Source: Hofstenia miamia
Taxonomy: Eukaryota; Xenacoelomorpha; Acoela; Hofsteniidae
Assembly (NCBI GenBank): GCA_900660155.1
Contig: CABFPE010001038.1
Location: forward strand, 29,315-93,314
DNA: 64,000 bases
Reading direction: 5' to 3'
Made by a program: the position numbers and the translations under genes. Shown here piece by piece: positions 35,646-47,933 of the stretch. A model generated the notes under the pieces. That model did not search any database, had not been told where the DNA came from, and worked only from the letters and a program-made list of their open reading frames with translations. How positions within the stretch are numbered: position 1 is the first letter of the stretch; every line of letters starts with the position of its first letter.

Positions 35646-36697
35646 TGTAGAATCTCAGGGGAGCTCTGGCTACTCTAGCAGTACTGGGAAACTCAAGAGT
35701 TAAGATCAAAGGTTGCAAAGTTTACTGTAGTAGAGAGTGACCCACATTCCAACAAAAGAAACATTGGTGATTCACTGATTTGCCTAATAAATACAGAAAT
35801 TCCATAGAGAACCACAGCAGTGACCAATTCAAACAACATCACACTGAAGCCATATCCACAACAAAATCTGATGACCACTTTGGTAACTTCAACAGAATAC
35901 AATAGAGAGTTCAACTGACACCCTAATTTGTCCAATATCACGTGAGGGTCACCATGTAGAATCTCAGGGGAGCTCTGGCTACTCTAGCAGTACTGGGAAA
36001 CTCAAGAGTTAAGATCAAAGGTTGCAAAGTTTACTGTAGTAGAGAGTGACCCACATTCCAACAAAAGAAACATTGGTGATTCACTGATTTGCCTAATAAA
36101 TACAGAAATTCCATAGAGAACCACAGCAGTGACCAATTCAAACAACATCACACTGAAGCCATATCCACAAAGCTATCCTTACTTGCCAAGGTGCTAATTG
36201 TGTGTCTCAAGTTGTAATTTCTAGCTCAATAAACAATTTATCTCTGAGTTCTATTATCTCAGCTCATGTAAATAAATTACAAACAAAAAGCACATAATTG
36301 CTGTACATTCACTTTTGCCAACAGCAGGGGTTATTAGATAGTAAAAGCAAAAAGGATCAAATACATTTGAAGGAAGACAAATTTATTGTGCACTTTGCTA
36401 CAGTTGTTTCAGATATTTATTACAAAATATTTAAATTATTACCAGGATACTGTTTACAGTTTCAAACACAATTTCCTTCACAAAGTTAAAACAAGCAATC
36501 ACATGTACTCTTAACCAAGGGGACAAATAATAGTTCTATCAAATAATTATAATAAAAAATGTGAACAAATTGAATTAAAAAAATTGATACAAATTGATAG
36601 CACCTAATCATCAAATAAGGACGTCAAAAAGACTTAACACTATTTTCAGAGTGCCAAATAATAAAATTTGAAAAATAGGGCCCTGATTGATTCTACA
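35646..36697 (-). mobile_element. Gypsy 5' LTR with duplicated 3' end
   Basis: In minus orientation the LTR starts TGTAGAATCAATCAGGG at 36697 and reaches its first ...TCTACA end at 35955 (743 bp). A 309-bp block holding the last ~215 bp of the LTR plus primer site and leader is tandemly repeated (35553-35861 and 35862-36170). The LTR end and primer site thus occur twice. It inserted into, or abuts, a plus-strand Gypsy copy that begins at 36698. Confidence 0.82.
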
Positions 36698-37351
36698 AAA
36701 TAATCAAAATCAAAATCAAAAAAGGCAAGATGAAAATCCTGAGGAAAATGGATGCACAGTGCCACAATTGCAGGTTGAAAGGGCACATGAAAAAAACTGC
36801 CATAAACAGAGCAATAACAAAATTACTGGTCAACACAGGCACTTCCATTCAGTAATTGCAGATGAGTGCATAAGTAAGAGAGAAGCAAAGGGGAAAGTCA
36901 TGCACAGATTAAGAAAGGCCTCAGGAGACTATATGGATACCAAAGGCACCATAGAAGGTGTGAACTTAAAAATTGCACATGTTAACAGTGATCAAAACAC
37001 AAAAGAATATGCTACTATACAAACTTATCCTGGTGAGCAATTTCTTAGAAGAGCATAAATGTGTAATTGACTTTGGAAAACAAACAATAAAAATACAGGA
37101 AGAAGTAATATCAATACCAGATGACACCAAACAAGATAAGGCAGTCTGTCTTAAACCTAAAGGGGACATGCATCTACTACTGATGAAATACTGAAATACA
37201 ATCAAATCAGGCTAAATGCAAGAAGTGTAATGATAACAGCAAACTTATGCATAATAAAGAATGGCATAGGAAGAGTCCCAATAATGAATTGCACAAATAG
37301 AATGGTAAAGTTAAAGCAAGAGAAAATAATGTAAAGAAATGCAGCAAAACA

Positions 37352-37873
37352 CATTAGATGAAATATTTTTTGCTGAAAAATCTTTACCCCAACAGATGGC
37401 ACTTGAAAATGCTTAATATAGCCTATCTTAATACATTAGGAAATATTATTTTATGAAATTTCATCTAAAGTGTGCAACATTTTTAAAAACAACTATCAGA
37501 ATATGAATGTTAATGTTCTTAAGATTCCACAGACCCATTAAAGTATTCATTTACTTTGATAGATTTTTGTACAATTCATTAGCAGCTTTTTGTCAAAAAT
37601 CAATGATTTTTTAGGTAAATTTGAATATTATGTGCTGTGAGGGAACATTTTCAAAAATCAATTGCTCAGAATTAATTGAGTACTTTAATGGTTCTGTGGA
37701 ATCTTAAGCACATTAACATTCATATTCTGATAGTTGTTTTTAAAAATGTTGCACACTTTAGAAGAAATTGCACAAAATAATATTCCCTAATGTATTAAGA
37801 TAGGCTATATTGAGCATTTTTGACCACCATCTATTGGAATAAAGATTTTGCAGCAAAAATATTTCGTCTAATG
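37352..37873. mobile_element. Foldback MITE, about 520 bp
   Basis: Left half 37352-37545 and right half about 37690-37873 are inverted copies of about 190 bp (CATTAGATGAAATATTTTTT at the left, matched at the right end). It has no coding capacity. A TA inside both outer ends (CATTAG / CTAATG) would fit a Tc1/mariner-type target site. It lies within the protease-RT linker of Gypsy fossil C. Confidence 0.85.
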
Positions 37874-37970
37874 AAATGAATGTATTGGCAACACAAAAAT
37901 CAGACAAAAAAGCAAAAATCCCAGAAGTATGTGAGGAAGAGTATAAATACCTATCAGAAAATCAAATTAA

Positions 37971-38831
37971 TGTAGAGTCACTCAGGGAAATTGTGCCCAT
38001 TTTTAATTTATTTTAATTATGTTATTTTGATAATTTTAGTGATGTTAGTATGATGTACTTATATTTTCAAGCTTAATTCATGAAGCTAAAGTAATGTACC
38101 CTTGATTGGTGCTAATATGTTATTATTGCTCAATTTAATTTGCAAGGGAAAACATAATGCTTGAGTTGTAAACAAAGACAGATAAAAATTATGAATTTGT
38201 ATAAATATGAGAGACAATGTTATCTCACTAAAACTGCATTTGCTTTGCTTTACTGTTATTATATTTAAACTGATGGTTGTTATGATAATTGCTTAAGTTT
38301 CTGGTGACAATTTAAGAGTCAATCTACTGTGCTGGGATGACAACTAGTTCCCAGAGAGTAGCAGCCCAAATCATGGACCACACTATGTTATGGCTACAGC
38401 CACATATAGATATAAAAAACATTTTGTTCAAATGGCCCATAAACAGACATTTATAATTGATTACACTGTGATGATATTATGCCATTGGCTAGCATGAATG
38501 CATGGTAATTACATGCTATTATTACATGAGCTGAGAGATAATAGAACAACTGAGATGGTTTAGTGAGCTAGATAATAATACATGAGACAAATAGGGTAGT
38601 ACATTTCAAGCAAGTTTACAAATCTCTCTTCTTGGATATTGCTTCAGCATGAAGCCATACTAATTTGTTATCCTGGATATTTTTCTCTAAACAGTTACTA
38701 CTTACTTGGATGTTTTCTATTTGTTTATTTTTCACTAGAATCAGGGCCACTACAAGATGGTAACTCTTGCAACCTTCTGCTGTGACATTAAGTTGCCCAG
38801 TGCTGTTCTAGTTCCAGCTCCTGATTCTACA
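37971..38831 (+). mobile_element. Solo LTR, 861 bp, TSD ttaa
   Basis: TGTAGAGTCACTC at the left and CTGATTCTACA at the right, with ttaa on both sides (37967-37970 and 38832-38835). No internal region is left, as after LTR-LTR recombination. Same LTR family as 14119-17023 and 35646-36697 but clearly diverged from both. Confidence 0.85.
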
Positions 38832-39745
38832 TTAAGCAATTACAGGAGAGGCTACAGCAACATGCACAGATATTTAACTATGGAGAGACCAGTGAGGGCA
38901 AAGTGGTGGGCAAAACCCACAAAACAATAACAACTACAAATGATTCAATATGTTTACCAGTGCAATGAGTCCCAGAGCACATGCAGGAGGAGTACAACAA
39001 AATAGTGCAGGAACTGATAAGTAATGGTATTATTCAACCAAGCAAGAGCCCATATGTGGCACCCACAGTATTTGTAAAACAAGGGAACAAACACTGACTA
39101 TGTATCAACTTTTGAAAACTAAATAATATCACCAAGAAAAATGAGTACCCTTTGCTGTACATTGAAGATATGCTATATGAAGCAGCTCAGAATAAATATT
39201 TCACAGCCCTCAATCTATGCAAAGCTTTTGGCAGGTGCCAATGGAGCCAGATGATATTGAAAAAACAGCATTCATAATGTTCTTCAGATTGTATGAGTGG
39301 GTGTATATAGCTTTGGATTATGCAATGCACCAGCAAACTTTCAGAGATATATTACACAAGTGCTAAGAAAGGATAATAAAGGAACTATCTAAAATTCCAT
39401 CACTCAACACACCAGACTATTTGAAAATGTTCATACTCAACTGCAAAGCAAGTATGGTCACCATCAGAGCCTGGCTGGCACAAATTAAGAACAATCAAGA
39501 GGAACTGGTATAATGGCTCATGAGGAAATTACAAGAGCCCAAGAAAAATTACAGATCTTCCAAACTGGAGATGCTTGCTTTGGTAAAAAGCATTAAAAAA
39601 TTTAGACTCTTCCTCATTGCAAATGAATTTATTGGAAGAACAGATAACCTGGGCTTGTCTTTTTTGAAGAAATTCTCAGGGAATGAGTCCTCCATGGTCT
39701 CATGATTGATTGAATTCCTCAGTGATTATAGATTTACAATTGAAC

Positions 39746-42465
39746 ACAGGAAGAGACTTGGGAGCAGTAATATCAGTGATGACAGACAATTGTGCAGGAA
39801 AAATTGGATTTGATAGACAAAATCTAAAAGAAGAAAAAAGCAGATTAATAAATGCCTCTGGCAAGTATATCAACATCAAAGGCAAACTAGAAAGAGTACT
39901 GATATGCATAGCAAATACTACATTTCAACAAACATTCACTGTAATAGATACTGAAAGGAACTCCCTACCATACAAAATGATACTAGGCAACAACTTCCTA
40001 ACACAGAATGGCTGCATAATAGATTACACAAATAAAACCATAAGAGTACAAAAAAAGGTGATAACAACACAAGAGGAGAATGAGGAAGAAGAGACGATAA
40101 CATTCCAACTATGAGAAGATATTAAAATATAGCCAAAGAATTGGAAAATGTGCCAAATCACAACCACTGACATGATAAATACAGAAGTTATGATCTACAA
40201 GCAGACGGGAATAAATACCAAAAATATATCTCTACCATCAAGCTTATGCATAGTTAAGGAAGAACAAGCAACAATACTGATACTAAATGCAACCAACAGA
40301 ATGGTTAATTTGAAAAGAGTGAAAATCAAAATACTAGGAAAAAAAGGCGAAATGGAAAAAATTCTGACAGAAAAGACAATCAACATAATAAACAAACAAG
40401 AAGAAAACAACTACCAATTACTGGATATTGACAAGGAACTATATCAACACCTTAATGAGAAACAGAAAACAGAACTAATAAACCTACTCCAAAAACATGG
40501 AAGAATCTTCAACTTTGGGGAAATCAGTGTAGGAAAAGCAGTAGGGGAAACACATAAAATCACTACAACAACAGATGAACCAATATGCCTACACTGCTGA
40601 AGAGTACCAGAACACTTAAAGAATGATTATAATAAAATCTTAAATGAACTGATAGACAACAAAATTATCTGACCTAGTGAGAGCCCCTACGCAGCACCAA
40701 TGGTGTTTATCAAACAAGGAAACAAGTATAGGCTCTGCATAGATTTTCGAAAACTAAATTACATAACCAAAAAAGATGTGTACCCCCTTCTGAGTATTGA
40801 CGATAATATATATGAAGCAAGCAAATACAAATATTACACCTGCCTGGACTTATTAAAGCCTGAACTGAAAGACATTGAAATGACTGCTTTTATAATACCC
40901 TACGGGTTGTTCAAATGGATGTACATGTACATGGCATTTTGGTTGTGTATTGCACCAGCTACATTCCAAAGATACGTCATGAAAATATTAAAACAAAACA
41001 ATAAAAAGATAGAGGATGGAATAAATGCATGCATAGACGATATATTGATAACAAGTGACACAATACCTGAACACATGGACAAACTAGACAGAACCCTGAA
41101 GATTTTATGTAATGCGGGACTATGAGTGAATGGAAAAATGCGAAATTCTAAAAACCCAAGTAGTGTTGTTGGGAAGAGAAATTGAGAAGGGAGAATAAAC
41201 ATGAAAAATAATGCCAAAGACATGATACAAAACATAAGCAGCCCTAGAACAAAGAAAGACCTCCAGAGAATAATGGTTTTTATTAACTACGATGGGTCAT
41301 TCATACCAAACGTAGCCCAAAACACAGCAAAAATGACAGCACTATTGAAAAAATCTGCAGTATTGGAATGGACATGGAAAGAACAGGAACAACTCAATAA
41401 CATAAAAAACGAATTAGCAAAACTATCACCACTCAACACTCCAGAGTATGACAAGGAATTTATACTAGACTGTGATGCTAGCAACGTAGCAATAGGCGCA
41501 TGCCTCAGTCAAATAAAAAACAATGAAAAAGTGCTGATACAATTCTTCAGTAGAAAACTGAAGCAAAGTGAAGAAAATTATGGATCAACAGAACTAGAAG
41601 AGTTAGCACTGGTCAAAAACATCAAGAAATTTCGATACTTTTTAATAGGGCAAACATTCAAAGTATGTAGAGATAATAGTGGACTAGCATGGCTTAAAAA
41701 ATATTCCGGAGATAAATCATCCATAGTCTCAGGGAGGGTGGATAGAATACCTCAACAAATTTAAGTTCACTATTGAACACAGAAAAGGCATTCTACACAA
41801 AAATGCAGACTTTTGGACAGCACTACCAGAATATCAACGCGACGTAGAATAGAAGGACAGAAAGAAAAAACTATTCAAGTTCCTACCGCACAATGAGTAC
41901 GAAAACTTACCAGATATCAACGCAGATACAAAACGCCAAACAATAATGCCCATAACAATCAAAGAGGAAATAACTGAAAACAAAATCATTGAAATAATAG
42001 AAAAAATAAAGGATGAAAACAAACCACTAGGGAAAATCGAAAAAAGCTACCAAACACTAGCAAACAATAACTATAAACTAAAGGACGGAAGAATCTTACA
42101 CTTCCAAAACTTAAAAAGAACAAGTGACGTTAGACAAAAACGCACAATTTAAACGATAAAAAACCAGGACAGTACGTACAACGAAATGCAAGAATTAGAT
42201 AGCGTAGATGAAGAATTTAAAGAGGAGTACGTACCTCAATGGAATGATATCGAGGTGGAAAGAAGAATTATGCTCCAGAGGGCAGCAAAAAAACAAATTT
42301 AAATATGACCCTGAAATATGGGATATAAATTTATTAACTGAATTTAGGTTAAACAATGAAGAGAAGCCAGAGTTGATCACCACTAAAGAGCAGAAGATTG
42401 CGGAGAAGAACTCCACAATCCAATTGTCAAATATAACAGATAAGTTTGTTTGATATAATGGACTT
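39746..42465 (+). mobile_element. Ty3/Gypsy fossil D: protease, RT, RNase H, integrase end
   Basis: A second plus-strand copy of the fossil C family joins it directly. It has protease-like sequence (to 40114) with GNNFLTQNGCIIDY, the linker piece 40148-40600, RT (about 40620-41160) with LCIDFRKLNYITKKDVYPL and the catalytic block CIDDIL, and RNase H (41201-41764) with LDCDASNVAIGACLSQ. The C-terminal integrase block LKDGRILHFQNLKR lies near 42075-42118. The integrase core is absent. The copy is broken in several places and no LTR was found at its ends. Confidence 0.85.
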
Positions 42466-42479
42466 GCTTATTTAAAATA

Positions 42480-44270
42480 TAATCATGATCTTTTTTTAGT
42501 ATGATTGCTTCTGCTATTTTGGTGTTCTCTGCTCCCATTAGGATATTTAAATTATTTTCTTTAAGATGTTGGTAGATTTCTGTATTTAAATGTTTACTAA
42601 AATGTTCTTTTATTATATTTCCGAAATTTCAAACTGTCTCTGCAAAATGCAAGTTATTGCAATTGTCACATTTATATTTATAGACAATTGATCAAACAAG
42701 TTCTTTTGGAATTATATCTTTATTCTTAAATATATTGTGGAATGCCTGACTTGTGGTAGAAGCACGTGCAACACTCAGCAAGCATTCAATCTTTAGAAAT
42801 ATTTAAGACAACCAATGAAACTACTAGTTATTATGTACTTCTAACTATCACTTAGACTAGAGAAGTCAAACTATAGGACCATTTAAAGCCTCTGGTTATC
42901 CTACCTTTCGCCCGAAGTGACACCCTAAGCGTTGATCATACTGATCAAATACTTAATTAAAATAATAAAAGATAATAAGTGGGTAATTTGTATAAAGCCT
43001 GTTATCTGAAAAATGCTAAAATATAAGGTTAATCAAATATATGGATGGGGAACTTTATAATAACAAAAGTAAAAGCAACTGAAACCTAGGGTAGCAAAAC
43101 TTAAATTAACAGAATTCACACTTTCTGCGTATTTACAAATAATAGCAAATAGTAACTCACTTTGTATCAGATGGTGAGTAATAGCACCACAAAATATCAA
43201 ACGATACTGTGATGTCTGATTTTTAAATTACGTACGAGCGACCAATCAAAATACAAATAAATATGAAATCAATAGTTGTACAATTACTATCATCAAATAT
43301 TATTAAATCGACACAAATGGTCATTTTACAACTTAGATGCAAATATACTACAATATATTCTATTTTGTATGATTGAAATATTGAGTGTATCTTAGAATTT
43401 TTTAAGCTTCTTGTTAATGATCTTCAACTTGTTTTTCAGTTATGTAGCCTTGTGTTGAAGGCATGGTAATTTCGAATAAATTTAATTAACTTGTTGGTTC
43501 AGTTCTTTAATAGATTTCGGCGGAATTAATAGACACTTAGAAACAATGTCCTTAATTAGTTAATTAGCTAGGATAACCAGTTTTAAAAAATATGTCAAAG
43601 ACTTGATCGAATGCAGACGTTTTTTTCAATTTCAGTCTTTAAGAAAACGACTTGACTCTTGTCTTCAAACTCAATGCAAATTTAATTTCTGTCATTTCTA
43701 GATTTAATTGTCCAAAAAATTCATTTGCTTTTCCTTTATCATCAAATATTACAAAGTTGTCATCAATACATCTCTTATAAAGTAGAAGTGGGTTTTTTTG
43801 CATTTGTTCTCAATGATACTTCATTGCAAATAGTGCCGTAATTGGCCCACGAGGCGAACCCATCGACATAACTTCTATATTTTGTTGTTAATTATAAATG
43901 AGTTGTTAAGACGATCGATTTCAAGTAGTTTATTTCAATATCATTAGAAAATCAAATAAGCAATTGTTTTCTTTACAGGAATGTTTGTAAATATGCTCTT
44001 GACATCAAACTTACTAAGAACTTATATTACGATTTCAATTATCTGCAAAAATTTGGGTGAGTAATTTAGGAATTGAAATAATTATTTCAAGATATACTAT
44101 TCAGGTAAGAGTTTTTTAAAAAAATGGTTAACTATTTGCTAAGATTATAGATTGCTTTTGAAACATCACATCTGCTTTCAATTTTTAGTATCTTTTCATA
44201 GAATATATTTTCAATGGGCATAAAATTATTAATTTTAAGATGTGATTTTAGAGTTTACTACAATATATAC
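42480..44270 (-). mobile_element. Penelope-like element relic: RT then GIY-YIG domain
   Basis: In minus orientation the RT palm is readable as KFDVKSIFTNIPVKKTI (about 44015-43965), then MGSPRGPITALFAMKYH (about 43865-43815) and LYKRCIDDNFVIF (about 43785-43745, catalytic DD). Downstream, at 42695-42510, is the GIY-YIG endonuclease region with YKYKCDNCNNLHFAETV and IIKEHFSKHLNTEIYQHLKE. RT followed by a GIY-YIG endonuclease is the diagnostic order of Penelope-like elements. Several frame changes and stops, and decayed sequence between the two domains, show that it is dead. Its 5' part is not seen. Confidence 0.85.
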
Positions 44271-44271
44271 A

Positions 44272-44305
<34 letters not shown>

Positions 44306-44813
44306 TTGATTGCAACAAACCGCAACGCTTAAAAAATCATCATTAGAAGAAAGTTGCGGTAATATAAATTAACAGTAAACTACAAGATCTATGAAAAAAT
44401 AAATATGCATGCACTTAAAATATCTTTAGTATGTTTGAACTTTGTTGATTATTAAGTAATTGCTCTTTATCTTTGTTTTTAATGTAAATAGCTTCCATTA
44501 TTCTTAAAATCTTGGTTCTTTATTGTAAATTTTTTTATGCTTGGTTGATGTTTATGCATAAATATAAATTTTACAATATTAAAAAGAATCAAGAATTTAG
44601 AATAATAGAAGTTCTCTACATTAAGAACAAAGATAAAGAGCATTTACTTATTTACCAAAAAAGTTCAAACATATTAAAGATATTTTATGTGCATGCATAT
44701 TTAAAATTTAATAGATCTCGTAGTTTACGGTAAATTTATGTTGCCGCAATTTTTTTCTGATGAGGATTTCTTAAAAATCGAAAAAAACGTTAAGCGTTAT
44801 GGTTTGCTCCAAT

Positions 44814-44850
<37 letters not shown>
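44271..44850. mobile_element. Two Penelope 3' ends in inverted (tail-out) arrangement
   Basis: 44303-44530 (minus) and 44575-44818 (plus) are about 80 percent identical inverted copies by eye. Each encodes the end of a GIY-YIG ORF; the minus copy reads ILRIMEAIYIKNKDKEQLL and stops, and the plus copy reads FRIIEVLYIKNKDKEHLLI. Each then runs through ~130 bp of 3' non-coding sequence into a (TA)n tract (44277-44302 and 44817-44850). The two 5' breakpoints face each other at about 44530-44575. Confidence 0.75.
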
Positions 44851-44853
<3 letters not shown>

Positions 44854-44885
44854 TACGGTGGGTCGTTAAATTTTTTTTTCCGAAT

Positions 44886-46630
44886 TTCGATTTGCATCGT
44901 GTGGTTTTGGATAACTAGTGATAAAATAATTGTAAATGCAAAATTTCAGCCAAATTGATCCAATATTGGTGTGCGAAAATGACTTTGAAATTTTGGCGAA
45001 AATCCAAAATCTCCCAAAATAAGAAAATGCGTCTTTGATTAAATTATTTTCTATGAAAGTAATATAAGCATGAATGTAGGTTTTTTGAAGATATTAATAT
45101 CATGTACAACAAATATTTTCTCGTGGTAACTTCTATGTGTACTCTTATACTTATATCAATCAGACAAAAATCACAAAAACATGAAATTTGCTTACCGTAT
45201 AAATCAGAAATGCGTCATATTTTGCAGTACACCTTATTTATGAACGATGTATGGTTACACTGAACTGAATCCGCAATCTGCCAATGGATCATCGATCCTT
45301 GGCCTAAGGTATCAGCCTCAACTGTGTGTAATATTGACTGTTATTATACGGTAATAGTTTGAATAAATTCTGACTTCTTCGATAATTCTGTTTTGCATTC
45401 TGCACCTTATAATCCTGTGCGTCTTATATATAATAAATCCGTTCACCGATACTGCGTCTTATAATTTGGTGAGCCATATAGTCCGAAAATCACGGTACAA
45501 AAAATAGCATAAAAATGAAGCAGTAATTGTCTTAGTTGAAAATATTTAGAAGTATGCATATAAACACAAGTCCTCTTCAGTTAAAGTAAAGAAATCCTGC
45601 GTGGATTCGGTTCGATGATTTACTGTGCGCAATGCAGGTTTTGCTAGCAGGAGTGTTGTATCTTCAATATACACTGTCTTCGAAGAACGTGACTCGCTGT
45701 ATTACATTTAATTTTTTTGGTTCTACAAATGTAAACACTGTTCGAAGAGGAGGCATTATTGCTTTTCTTGAGTAAAATCTTCAACACTCGGGATATTTTG
45801 GCTCATATGCATGTTGCCTACCAATGATCTCTCTTTCCAGCATCTTTTGCGAAACTAGATGGTGACATTTCTGGGGATAAGTCGTTCAAACACAAGATGG
45901 TTTATTTTGGTAAACATTTAAATTATATTTTGTAGTGCAAAAAATTTGGATTTATTCTACCTAATTATGCCCTGTTGTGGTTCAACAAATAAGTGAGCAG
46001 AACTAGAAAATTTTTAACCGGAAAATTTAAATGCTACATGCAAAACATTGAAAGAGCGATCAAAGTAGCAAGTTTGCTTGTCGACTATTATTTCTACTAG
46101 CGTTACTTTTAAGTAACAAATCGATTTGTCCATATTGCTGAACAATTCTAAGCAAGCCTGCCAAAAATATGGAAAGCCTTTTACATGGACTCATCTATGG
46201 GGTTTGGTCCGCTCATGCAATGATGATGAATTGCACTAGAACTTATTCTCATGCCTGAATTACACGCAAATAAGAATTTTTTTCATTGAGGAATATAATT
46301 TTTGTAAAAATATTCAAATTCAATGTTTTGGCGATTTTTCGATTAATTGAGTTAAGCATGGTAACATAAAGAAAAGTTGGCAAGAGAAAAAATTTCTTTG
46401 CGTGATCTGAATAATCGTAGAAATCTACATTCATAATTATTTTACTTTTATAGTAGTTAATTTAATCAAACAAAAATTTCAAATTTTTTGGTATTTTTGG
46501 ATTTTCTAAAAAATGTCAGTAATTTTCGCTCGTCAATATTGGACCAAATTTGCTGAAATTTTGCATGCATAATGTTTTTACCCCAAAACCACACGAGGCA
46601 AATTGGAAATTCAATAAACAGTTTTAAACA
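44886..46630. mobile_element. Unidentified element with inverted ends
   Basis: 44886-45015 is repeated in reverse complement at about 46490-46615 (shared GTGTGGTTTTGG, GCAAAATTTCAGC, TTGGTCCAATATTG/TTGATCCAATATTG). The 1.5 kb between them has no ORF that I can assign. A segment at about 45600-45960 has exon-like composition without a clear frame. A mariner element sits at the right edge, so the right end may be displaced. Family unknown. Confidence 0.5.
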
Positions 46631-46634
46631 TGTA

Positions 46635-47195
46635 CAGGGTGTAACAAAAGTAACCAGACGCTTCATTTTACGAGGAATCTAACTTTATTCATAAGAGTAG
46701 GAATAAAAAAACGAATCATTCATAGTAGAATATACAGTGTAGCAAATCTAAAACAACTTACTGAGATTAAAATGTCTAAAACGATGAATCGTAAAAGAAG
46801 AAAGTGTTCATAGCAAATGTTCAACATCATGGCCATCATGTTCAATACATTTGTTAATCCAGTCATGAACAGACCACGCCTTGTTCGCCAAATCCAATAA
46901 TATGGCACGGATTTCTTCGGTAATAGCATTCTTCAGATCGTCTATAGTGCGTGGGTTTCTTCCATAAACTTTGTTCTTTAGTAAGCCCCACAGAAAAAAG
47001 TCGGGTACGGTCAGGTCCGGAGTAACGATCAATAGGAATGACGATTTCAAAAATTTGAATGAAAAATCTGAACCCCAAATCGATTAAAGATATAACATCA
47101 CAGTTAAATTTCCATCCATTGATGTTCAGCTACGTAACTACAGTTTTTTCCTTTTATTTTGCAAGCGTATGCATGGTTACTTTTGTTACACCCTG
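46635..47195 (-). mobile_element. Internally deleted mariner-like element
   Basis: CAGGGTGTAACAAAAGTAACC-type inverted ends lie at 46635 and 47195, flanked by TA (46633-46634 and 47196-47197). The minus-strand ORF 47050-46808 is the C-terminus of a mariner-family transposase; TPDLTVPDFFLWGLLKNKVY contains the third catalytic D region, and TIDDLKNAITEEI follows. At 561 bp it has lost the N-terminal half and the first two catalytic residues. It inserted next to or into LINE sequence (47200-47460). Confidence 0.9.
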
Positions 47196-47199
47196 TATA

Positions 47200-47460
47200 C
47201 TATAGGAACTGCGGGTAAGTTCCATTTAACAAAAATTGATGAGCTGCATAGATAAATGATTTTTTAAAGGCGGTAATATGGAATTTAGGTAACTTAACTT
47301 TCTGCATTGTTCTGCTATCTTCAGATAATAACAACTCTTTGTGTAGAGGATGACTTTCATCTTTTGCAATTTTCTCTAACAAATTTTTAAATTCTTTCCT
47401 ATAACTTTTGTTCAATTCTTCTATAAAGATGTTTCGATTGATTCTTGTTATAAATTCTAA
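47200..47460 (-). mobile_element. LINE C-terminal fragment
   Basis: The minus ORF 47415-47200 reads HPLHKELLLSEDSRTMQKVK and then LPKFHITAFKKSFIYAA, like the C-terminal end of non-LTR retrotransposon ORF2 (HP...R...LP..RT..++SF...A...WN). A very short relic, bounded by a TA microsatellite (47464-47486) and the mariner element. Confidence 0.5.
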
Positions 47461-47486
47461 CANTATATATATATATATATATATAC

Positions 47487-47933
47487 CTTTATATCATTAA
47501 GGTTATAAATATAAATAGAAAAAATGAAATCTAATGGTTTTTAATTAAAAGTCTGCAACAAGTAAAAAGCACTATTTTAGTCTTAATTTCTAACCTTTTT
47601 TACAATAATCTAAATTCTAAACAAGTGCCAAACAAATTTGAAACACGTATAACATGTTGACAAAGAAAATAAACTATGAAGAACTGAGATTTACAAATAA
47701 ATCCAAAAATCTACACTGCAAACGATATTTAAGAATGTTCAAAAAGTACCTGCGTCAACATCTTTACTAAATAAATATACATTGACCTGTTCAGCTGAAA
47801 ATGATAGATTATTTTACTTTTTATTTATCCAAATTTTGTGGTAATGAACGGCGTGTCCCTAAATCTCTTCGATTAAGTTATGATTTAGTGTTCCTAATAT
47901 TGACGATTGGCAGGGTACTTTTTCAACATATTT
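47487..47933 (-). other. 3' flank of the serine-rich terminal exon; possible poly(A) signal
   Basis: On the minus strand AATAAA occurs at 47825-47820, about 110 nt after the stop codon of the exon at 47934-48428, a plausible poly(A) signal. No other gene seen. Confidence 0.45.

Larger units (their letters stand above)
36698..39745 (+). mobile_element. Ty3/Gypsy fossil C: nucleocapsid, protease, RT, RNase H
   Basis: Plus-strand fossil starting inside gag. It has a CCHC zinc knuckle (CHNCRLKGHMKKNC, about 36757-36798), protease-like sequence to about 37190, the linker to RT split by a foldback MITE (37352-37873) and a solo LTR (37971-38831), RT from about 38950 to 39400, and RNase H-like sequence to about 39745. 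It is heavily decayed. The order of insertions shows it is older than both inserts. Confidence 0.8.
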
